A stretch of DNA of 55,279 nt from Candidatus Poribacteria bacterium (GTDB taxonomy: Bacteria; Poribacteria; WGA-4E; WGA-3G), in contig PYJA01000115.1 in the NCBI GenBank assembly GCA_003635185.1, positions 1-55,279 on the forward strand, written 5' to 3'. The notes under the pieces are model-generated. The model made no database searches and was not told the origin of the DNA. It saw only the letters and a list, made by a program, of their open reading frames with translations. This document shows, piece by piece, positions 9,643 to 16,091 of this stretch. A program made the position numbers and the translations under genes. Position 1 is the stretch's first letter. Each line of letters starts with the position of its first letter.

Positions 9643-10377
9643 ATGTTAGAAACACGTGATTTAACGAAAGTCTATAATGAGAACGTTTTAGCTGTTAATA
9701 AATTAAACTTAAAAGTGGAAGATGGCGAAATCTACGTTGTGCTCGGCGCGAACGGTGCTGGTAAAAGTACGACTATATCCATGTTTCTCAACTTTATTGA
9801 ACCCACAAGCGGTACTGCACTTGTCGGGGACATTGAGATTCCAAAGTTTCCACTGGAAGCGAAGAAACATCTCGCTTATGTCTCTGAGAACGTTGAACTC
9901 TATCGCAACTTTACAGCGCGCCAAAACTTGTCCTTTTTCGCAAAACTTGGCGGTCGAAAGAAAGTATCAAACGACGAATTGGATGAAACACTTGGCAGAG
10001 TTGGCTTAGCTGAGGAAGCGTTTACACGGCGCGTCAAAACTTTTTCTAAAGGCATGCGGCAACGTCTCGGCATCGCAATTGCCATTATGAAGGATGCACA
10101 AGCTGTCTTGCTCGATGAACCGACTTCAGGACTTGATCCGAAGGGTGGTGCCGATTTCTTAAACCTTTTACGCCAACTAAAAGAGGAAGGAAAAGCCATC
10201 TTTATGTCCACTCACGACATCTTCCGCGCGAAGGAAATCGCTGACAGGATAGGAATCCTCGTCCAAGGGAATCTTGAACGCGAATTAACGCGCGAAGAAA
10301 TTCAAAGAGAGAATCTTGAAGAATTATATCTGCACTATGTCGCTGGATACGAACCTGAGGAAGAAGCGAATGAGTAA
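9643..10377 (+). CDS. ABC transporter ATP-binding protein
   Basis: A 244-residue nucleotide-binding subunit of the ABC-2 exporter class. Walker A GANGAGKST is at residues 33-41, the signature is FSKGMRQRLG, Walker B is AVLLDEPT with the D-loop SGLDPKG, and the switch histidine is in STHD. Hydrolysis of ATP would drive the neighbouring permeases. The start ATG 9643 is preceded by GAGGAAAAACAAA. It is the only ATPase in the 0.9-14.5 kb locus. The length is standard and all catalytic motifs are intact. The substrate is unknown. Confidence 0.93.
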   Translation: MLETRDLTKVYNENVLAVNKLNLKVEDGEIYVVLGANGAGKSTTISMFLNFIEPTSGTALVGDIEIPKFPLEAKKHLAYVSENVELYRNFTARQNLSFFAKLGGRKKVSNDELDETLGRVGLAEEAFTRRVKTFSKGMRQRLGIAIAIMKDAQAVLLDEPTSGLDPKGGADFLNLLRQLKEEGKAIFMSTHDIFRAKEIADRIGILVQGNLERELTREEIQRENLEELYLHYVAGYEPEEEANE

Positions 10378-10596
10378 AACACAGTACATTTTCGGTTAAA
10401 ATGTAGTACAATTATGTGACCTGAAGTTCTCTTATAGACGCTATTCCGACCTCTTGTGGGAGGCGTTTTCAACGCCGATAATTGACATACAAACCCTCTC
10501 GTAAGAGGTAATATTTGACGTTACAAGTTGAAATCAAGTGTAGGTTGGTAGAGCACAGTGAAACCCATAACAGTCAATTTAGCGGTTCGCCACTCC

Positions 10597-10673
10597 GGTA
10601 GGCGCGTTTTGTAAACGCGCCGTTTATGTCCATTTTCGGTATGGGCTCGGCGCGTTTACAAAACGCGCCTACC
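10597..10673. repeat. Long hairpin (GGTAGGCGCGTTTTGTAAAC family)
   Basis: Arms 10597-10621 and 10649-10673 are perfect inverted copies, and each arm is itself palindromic (GCGCGTTT/AAACGCGC). It lies in the 379-bp gap 10378-10756 between the ATPase and the adaptor gene. It belongs to a size class seen again at 31567-31701 and 41651. Apart from a small GGCGTT/AACGCC hairpin near 10452, nothing else is seen in this gap. Confidence 0.7.
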
Positions 10674-10756
10674 ATTTACTTTTTAGCACGTAAAGTGCCT
10701 TAATTAATGCCGATGGGTTCCTTGCTGTTCTTCCAACCCACTTAAGCCAAACTTAT

Positions 10757-13039
10757 ATGAAAACATTTACCGATAGAGGAAAAGCCTTGCAAATTAAAAT
10801 TCTTGTACTGGTTCACATCATCATGATGGGGATGTCGCTGCAAGTTGTGCTGGCAGCGGAACATGAAGAGACACCTCCGCCTGATGTTGAGACCCCAAAA
10901 ACCAGAGATGAACAGAGCCGTCAAATCCTGATAGAAACTGCACGCTTAGAGATGGAATTGGCGGAAAACCTGATGAAAAAAAAACAGATTGAACTTGAGA
11001 ACTTACGATCAATGATGGAAGAGGAAAACAACATCGTTACTGTCTCAGAAGTAAATAAAGCTGAGGAGGAATACGAAAGTGCAGCTTCGGAATATGAGAA
11101 ATCAAAGCTCAATCTGCAACAAGTAGAACTTGATTCACTCAAGGATGCTTGGCATATCACGGTTGAAAGCACACGTCTATATGAATCGCGTGACGGTCGC
11201 GAAATGTTTTCTATTACGTTGCAGAATAGTTCGCTGCCTGTCAAATTGGTTGAGAGTTCCAAAGTTCTTGGACGAGACATTACCATCAGCGCGCAGATTG
11301 ATGACATCTTTGTATCTATTAAAGAAAAGAATGGTTTTGGTTCTGGAGGTGCAATTATTGCGGAACCTTATGAACGCCGTATTGAAACACTCAAAGAGAA
11401 CGAGTCTGTCACTTTAGAATTTGAGTTAATAAAAGAGGATGTACGCGATGTTGTCGTTCACTTAAACTATCTTGATACCCCAGATGAACGCCACATCCAC
11501 CTAAAGCAGGAAGACCCGTATATCTCTGTTGTATCTGCAAGACGTTACAAAGAGGGTGATCGGAGACGCATGGAACTTGTGCTAACGTATGGTGCGGTGA
11601 TGGATGAAACAGAGGAAACCAACGTTAATACAGCACAAGAGATCAACAATGTCTATGTTTCCATCAAAGATGACAGTGACGCTATTATCGGTTTTCCCTA
11701 CGAGTACCGTATCCCGACACTAAAGGATGGACAAAAGAAGACACTCGATTTTGAACTGAGACGTAACGTGGACAGCCTCACAGTCAATCTCCGATACCTT
11801 GACAGAGAGTACCCCTATAAAATCCACCTTGAAGAAGATACACGCCATATCTCTATTTTGAGTGCGAAGAAATTTCGTGTTGATAATCAGATGATGGTGA
11901 CAATTCAACTAAAAAACACTTCAACGACAGAAGCGATGCCGATCAATGCAACCCCTGAAGAAATCGCGGCAGCAAATGAGATTCGCTCTATTTATGTCTC
12001 TTTACTTGATGCTGTGGATAGCACAAATATCGTTAAACCGTATGAAGAAAAGATTGCGGTACTCGGCTACAACGAGACCGTGGAATTGACGTTCCAACTC
12101 CAAAAAGATGTGGATAGCCTCAAGGTATCAATGAAGTACCCTGAAATTCCTGAACCCGACACGCGCCTGATTTATCTCCAAAAAGAGTCCGCATTGGATG
12201 TGGTAAACGTCAGTTCGCTACGATTTTCGCAGGAAGGCAATTTAGGAAGTAGTGTCACCTACGATTTAACGTTGGACAGGTTGGCAGAGACCGAAAACAC
12301 GTTCCAATTGCGTGTCATTAACTTATTGAATCGCTTATCCTTTGAATTCCAAGACCCGGATACAAAGTCACGACAGTCACAAGTCAAGTTTACGCAGGAA
12401 CAATCAAAGCGAAATCTGTCATTAATTGTTTATTTACCGGAAGAATTAGATGCATCCTATCTTGATAATACACTTGAGTTCTATGTCGCCGTACTTGATG
12501 AAACAGAAGCGAACGAACTGGGGGGTGTCAACAACCGATTGGATTTGTCCACTGAGAAAATCACCAGTATCCAAGGCGGTGTTGAAAGGTTTGAACTGAT
12601 TCCAAAAGGTGTCCCAGAAATTGAGGTTTTTGTTCAAAATGCATTTCAGACTATTAAAATTGGCGATCAGGTTAATATGATTGCGAAATTAAAAAACATC
12701 GGCACTCGTGATCTTGTTGATATCCGCATGCTTGTTGATGCTAATACGGATTGGAAATATACTGTTTCACCTGAAGTTATCAGTTCACTCAAACGAAACG
12801 AAGAAACGGAAATACAACTCACACTAAATCCACCAGCGGACATTACGGTAGGAGAGTATCAAGCAAAACTCAACGCGGAAGTGACGGTTGACAACCGCAA
12901 GTTTCAAGCACGCGACCGATCTATCACAGTACAAGTTGAATCAAAATCACAGATATCAGCGATAACAATTTTGGTCGGTGCGTTGATACTTCTGATGATC
13001 GGTATGGTTATTGTCACACTCCGAATTAGTCGGCGGTAG
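10757..13039 (+). CDS. Membrane-anchored repeat protein with coiled coil and NEW3-like domain
   Basis: A 760-residue protein. A signal sequence (about 1-34) is followed by a glutamate/lysine-rich coiled coil (about 50-130) and then three related beta-rich repeats (from about 131, 255 and 370). Each repeat has a VYVSIK-type strand, an EPYERRI/FPYEYRI stretch and a D(V)xSLxVxLxYL strand. A divergent block follows, then a NEW3/CARDB-like immunoglobulin fold domain (about 625-735, with LKNIGTRDLVDIRMLV). One C-terminal helix (about 738-757) ends in RISRR, so the body faces outside. It lies between the ATPase and a TolC-like gene, 9 bp before the latter. Architecture and place suggest a periplasmic adaptor, but it is not a classical HlyD/MacA protein. 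Function is inferred. Confidence 0.7.
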   Translation: MKTFTDRGKALQIKILVLVHIIMMGMSLQVVLAAEHEETPPPDVETPKTRDEQSRQILIETARLEMELAENLMKKKQIELENLRSMMEEENNIVTVSEVNKAEEEYESAASEYEKSKLNLQQVELDSLKDAWHITVESTRLYESRDGREMFSITLQNSSLPVKLVESSKVLGRDITISAQIDDIFVSIKEKNGFGSGGAIIAEPYERRIETLKENESVTLEFELIKEDVRDVVVHLNYLDTPDERHIHLKQEDPYISVVSARRYKEGDRRRMELVLTYGAVMDETEETNVNTAQEINNVYVSIKDDSDAIIGFPYEYRIPTLKDGQKKTLDFELRRNVDSLTVNLRYLDREYPYKIHLEEDTRHISILSAKKFRVDNQMMVTIQLKNTSTTEAMPINATPEEIAAANEIRSIYVSLLDAVDSTNIVKPYEEKIAVLGYNETVELTFQLQKDVDSLKVSMKYPEIPEPDTRLIYLQKESALDVVNVSSLRFSQEGNLGSSVTYDLTLDRLAETENTFQLRVINLLNRLSFEFQDPDTKSRQSQVKFTQEQSKRNLSLIVYLPEELDASYLDNTLEFYVAVLDETEANELGGVNNRLDLSTEKITSIQGGVERFELIPKGVPEIEVFVQNAFQTIKIGDQVNMIAKLKNIGTRDLVDIRMLVDANTDWKYTVSPEVISSLKRNEETEIQLTLNPPADITVGEYQAKLNAEVTVDNRKFQARDRSITVQVESKSQISAITILVGALILLMIGMVIVTLRISRR

Positions 13040-13060
13040 AAATAATTTATGGAGATTAAA

Positions 13061-14470
13061 ATGAATAAAAGGTTGGCACCGTTGGCAATCCGTCTATTTT
13101 TTATTATCGCGTTGCTTGTAAGTCAAAACTCGTTATTCAAAGGAGTTGGTATTATATCGGCACAAGAACTCGTTTCACTTCAGCCAAAACGTGCAATAGA
13201 GCTTGCCTTGCAAAACAACGAGGCAGTGAAAAAAGCGAAAAAAGTGGTGAAACGCGCAAAAGCAAACCTTGGTGTTTCCAAAGCCGTGTACTTGCCTCAG
13301 GTAGGACTCACCAGTGGATATCAACGCCAAAAGTACGGCGATATTGATGAGAGAGACTATCTTACACGGGCACAGATAAGCGTACTTCTCGTCCAATTCG
13401 GTGAAATTCCGAAAGGACTCGACGCTGCACAAGAACAGGTGCGCAAAGCGGAAATTGAATATGAACGGGTGAGAAAAGAGACCGTTCACGCTGTTAGAAA
13501 TCTTTGGCATGATATTACATTCACACAAGAGGAAATTAAGCAGCGGCGAGCGATTGAGGTGGAACTGCAGAAAAAACTGAAAAGTACAAAAATCAAGCAC
13601 GCTAAAAAACGGATACCTTTTCTCAGTAGACTCAATACAGAGCTTGAATTGTCCGAACAGCAACTTGATCTTAACAAACTCCAACGACGGCTCGACGTGG
13701 AAATAGCGGAACTCATCCGTTTGACAGGACTTGATCCGTTGGCACAAGTTGTTCTCTCAGAATCTCTTCCTGATGATGATGTGACGTTAGAGGCTGCAGT
13801 TGAACTTTCCCTTGCCAATCGGCTTGACTTGCGCGACTTACAGGGTGATATTGTGCGTCAAGAACGCCTCGTTGTGGAGACAATGTGGAATCGGTTTCCT
13901 GAACTCTCTGCTGAAGCACGTTACAAAGATCTGCATCTACTATTGCAACAACATCAACAAAGCCAAACTTGGGATGCGAAGGCACTCTATGATCCGGCAA
14001 TACTTGACCGAAAACGCGATCCAACAAGCATTTTTGAAACGGATCCGCGCACGCAAGGCGGATGGGAGCTACGCTTCAACATCAATATCCCGCTATACGA
14101 CGGGAAAAAAGTAGCAAACCTCCGCTCTGTAGAACTGGCAGAACTGGAAAGGCTCCAATTGGAATACGTCGAAAAAACAAAACTCATCAAGGTTGCAGTT
14201 CGCCGTGATTACCGGGAAGTCGCAAATGCGAAAGAACGCATGGAAATTGAGCAGAAACGGGTAAAAATATTTCAGCAACAACTACGGGCAATAGAACAGG
14301 TGCTTGAAGAAGGCACTGTCGAAATACAAGGGTATCGCGGGGTGACTCTTAACGATGCTTTTCAGGCACAAGCACAATTCACGGAAGCACAACGGATTTA
14401 TTACCAGGCACGCCGGGATTACGCAAAAGCAAAAGAAAAACTACGGGAAACGATGGCATGGGTAGAGTAA
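13061..14470 (+). CDS. TolC-family outer membrane efflux protein
   Basis: About 469 residues: a signal peptide (LAIRLFFIIALLVSQ region), then two long alpha-helical repeats typical of OEP/TolC proteins. These show heptad-rich segments (AKKVVKRAKANLGVSKAVYL near the start, AQEQVRKAEIEYERVRKE) and the second-half strand FNINIPLYDGKKVANLRSVE. The start is taken as ATG 13061 because GGAG lies at 13051-13054; an in-frame ATG at 13049 lacks a site. It would form the outer-membrane duct of the exporter encoded upstream. No terminator follows; a GTGAATGT/ACATTCAC hairpin lies near 14485. Confidence 0.85.
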   Translation: MNKRLAPLAIRLFFIIALLVSQNSLFKGVGIISAQELVSLQPKRAIELALQNNEAVKKAKKVVKRAKANLGVSKAVYLPQVGLTSGYQRQKYGDIDERDYLTRAQISVLLVQFGEIPKGLDAAQEQVRKAEIEYERVRKETVHAVRNLWHDITFTQEEIKQRRAIEVELQKKLKSTKIKHAKKRIPFLSRLNTELELSEQQLDLNKLQRRLDVEIAELIRLTGLDPLAQVVLSESLPDDDVTLEAAVELSLANRLDLRDLQGDIVRQERLVVETMWNRFPELSAEARYKDLHLLLQQHQQSQTWDAKALYDPAILDRKRDPTSIFETDPRTQGGWELRFNINIPLYDGKKVANLRSVELAELERLQLEYVEKTKLIKVAVRRDYREVANAKERMEIEQKRVKIFQQQLRAIEQVLEEGTVEIQGYRGVTLNDAFQAQAQFTEAQRIYYQARRDYAKAKEKLRETMAWVE

Positions 14471-14535
14471 TAAATACGTTTAATGTGAATGTCATACGCA
14501 CATTCACCAAATGCAATTCATTGCGCGGCTATTTA

Positions 14536-14592
14536 TAACCCAAGTTGCTACTCATAAGCACAATCTGTATGAAGATTAATTTATTAATTCGG
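14536..14592 (+). repeat. Dispersed repeat, copy 1
   Basis: It begins AACCCAAGTTGCTACTC and continues through CACAATCTGTATGAAGATTA to TTATTAATTCGGT. A close copy in reverse orientation lies at 28650-28706. The gap 14471-14990 contains only this, the preceding hairpin and the repeat cluster below; no gene is seen. Confidence 0.6.
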
Positions 14593-14632
14593 TAATTTTC
14601 ATTATGCATATTCGGAACATTTTAAGTGATCT

Positions 14633-14899
14633 TTAGTCCCGTAGGGACGATATGTTTATAGCAGCGCGGACGACCTCATTCCGTTAGTCCCGTAGGGACG
14701 ATATGTATATATGCCAACAACATATTTTAGGCATATCGTCCCTACGGGACTGAAGAGAAGTTGTTCAACGTTTTCTATAAACATATCGTCCCTACGGGAC
14801 TAAAGAAGGTATCAACTAACGATAAAAACTAACAAAACGCCAGTAATTGTGAAATAATATTTTACAAATAGTTATTTAGTACAACTCGTTACTATAATG
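14633..14899. repeat. Cluster of AGTCCCGTAGGGACGATATG palindromic units
   Basis: Four units: two forward (about 14633-14660, 14684-14711) and two reversed (about 14731-14755, 14775-14805). Next comes a tail (about 14848-14899, GTGAAATAATATTTTACA onward). Two units plus the tail recur inverted at 22635-22811. The unit contains the hairpin GTCCCGTAGGGAC. Irregular spacing and mixed orientation exclude a CRISPR array. Confidence 0.75.
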
Positions 14900-14990
14900 C
14901 TTTTTTAAGATGTGGTTTCACACTTCTGTATTTAAAACTGAAAATTGAATAGTTCTGATAAGCACAATACGCAGGACTTACTTTTCCTAT

Positions 14991-15311
14991 CTACGTTTCG
15001 CTTTTTTTAACTTCGGTATTCTGTGGGGCGTACTTTAAAAATTCCAAATCCTGTAGATATGGCTCAACTTCCTCCAATTGTGAACGAATTTCTTGCAAAT
15101 CCCCAACCATCTGCTTTAAATTCGATTCAACTTGCTTGTAGTTTTGTTTTGAAGATTGTCTTGAGAAATACGATATTCCCTGCCATATACCTACAAACAC
15201 AATAACGGCTATACCACTAATAACAACCGCCGTAATAGTAGACATAACAGCGGCGTTTTTGAGTAGCAAAAAGAGCATCACCCCAAGTAATGTCAGTATT
15301 AGAAACGGCAT
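14991..15311 (-). CDS. Small two-helix membrane protein with coiled-coil tail
   Basis: 106 residues. Two hydrophobic helices (about 2-17 and 24-45) are followed by an amphipathic heptad-rich tail (KQVESNLKQMVGDLQEIRSQ and beyond) and a charged end. The start ATG is preceded by GGAGGGGATGGT. It begins 14 bp after the stop of the PspB-like gene on the same strand, so the two are co-transcribed. I do not recognise a named family. The layout, a membrane hairpin with a cytoplasmic coiled coil, suggests a scaffold or envelope-stress component, but that is only inferred from its neighbour. Confidence 0.7.
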   Translation of the reverse strand: MPFLILTLLGVMLFLLLKNAAVMSTITAVVISGIAVIVFVGIWQGISYFSRQSSKQNYKQVESNLKQMVGDLQEIRSQLEEVEPYLQDLEFLKYAPQNTEVKKSET

Positions 15312-15325
15312 ACCATCCCCTCCTT

Positions 15326-15535
15326 TTACTCACTCCCTTTAGCAATCTGGATAAGTTGTCTAACCTCTTTTTTGAGGGCGATTATTTCTTCCTGAATGTT
15401 GTTTACATGCTCCTGCAGTGCCTCTATCTCACGTTGAGATGCCCCCTTTTCCAAACCTGCTTCCTTTTTAGCGAAGGAGATACCCATCCAGACGATCCCA
15501 AGTATTCCAGCTACAATAATCAATGCGATTTCCAT
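15326..15535 (-). CDS. PspB-like small membrane protein
   Basis: 69 residues: one N-terminal helix (about 4-21, IALIIVAGILGIVWMGISF), a short basic stretch, then a coiled coil (SQREIEALQEHVNNIQEEI) to the end. This is the size and layout of phage-shock protein B, which stabilises a membrane-stress complex, but the similarity is structural only. The start has a textbook AGGAGGAATTTAAA before ATG. The 74-bp leader just upstream is a copy of the one before the 6310 permease. No pspA or pspC partner is in the window. Confidence 0.7.
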   Translation of the reverse strand: MEIALIIVAGILGIVWMGISFAKKEAGLEKGASQREIEALQEHVNNIQEEIIALKKEVRQLIQIAKGSE

Positions 15536-15551
15536 TTTAAATTCCTCCTAT

Positions 15552-15625
15552 TTTGTTGTGTTGCAAGATAGAGTCTGCAAAACGTAAAAAGATAGTAAAA
15601 ATAGAAAATTGCACGAGATTAATTG
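15552..15625 (-). repeat. Shared leader (copy 2, inverted)
   Basis: Reverse complement matches 6206-6289 with few mismatches and ends one base before the AGGAGG of the PspB-like gene. Probably carries the promoter or 5' leader of the small operon. Confidence 0.65.
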
Positions 15626-15717
15626 AAGGGTTCATAAATAGTCGATGTTGAATATGCGCTTAAAGGCAGTAGGCACGCGCCGTGTGCCTACTACTTTGCT
15701 TATGTATTAGTTTATCA

Positions 15718-15997
15718 GGACTTACGCATTCCCCCTTGATAAGGGGGGTTAGGGGGGTTAAAAAGTCGTTATTTTAATGATATTTCAGTGATTTAACCCC
15801 CTCAATCTCCCTTATCAAGGGGACTTTAAGAGAAAATGCGTAAGTCCTGAGTTTATATTAAAATGTGAAAAATATACGAGAAAAACCGAAACTAAATGGT
15901 TTACTCGGTAAGTAATTTGAGTATGCTATGTTTGAAATTCCTAACTTTCCAATTCCCCTGCCCCTCTCTTATCAAGGGGGAATGCGTAAGTCCTGTT
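15718..15997. repeat. GGACTTACGCATTCCCCCTTG repeat cluster
   Basis: Three ends are present: forward at 15718-15746, reversed at about 15807-15850 and reversed again at about 15958-15997. Each joins a purine/pyrimidine-biased CCCCCTTGATAAGGGG palindrome to ATGCGTAAGTCCT. The first two bracket 133 bp as an inverted-repeat element. The 15536-16091 gap also holds the leader copy and the promoter motif at 16018; no gene is seen in it. Confidence 0.7.
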
Positions 15998-16017
15998 ATA
16001 AATATGCAGAATTATGC

Positions 16018-16042
16018 AACCGTTTTCCTGCTAAGTCGCGTC
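16018..16042 (+). promoter_or_regulatory. ECF-type promoter-like motif (AAC-N18-CGTC)
   Basis: GCAACCGTTTT followed by GCGTCAC, with AAC and CGTC separated by 18 bases. AAC and CGTC are the usual -35 and -10 cores of ECF sigma promoters. The same sequence and spacing stand before the paralogous gene (19178-19202), so autoregulation is likely. The start codon is 49 bp downstream. Confidence 0.55.
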
Positions 16043-16091
16043 ACAAGGGTTCAGTGTAACAAATTGAACCTATCCTTTCGGGAGGCACCTG

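Noticed and set aside
14481..14510. Terminator after the TolC-like gene
   Set aside because: GTGAATGT/ACATTCAC hairpin lacks a T-run.
14633..14805. CRISPR array from the AGTCCCGTAGGGAC repeats
   Set aside because: Units point in both directions, spacing is irregular and no cas gene is present.
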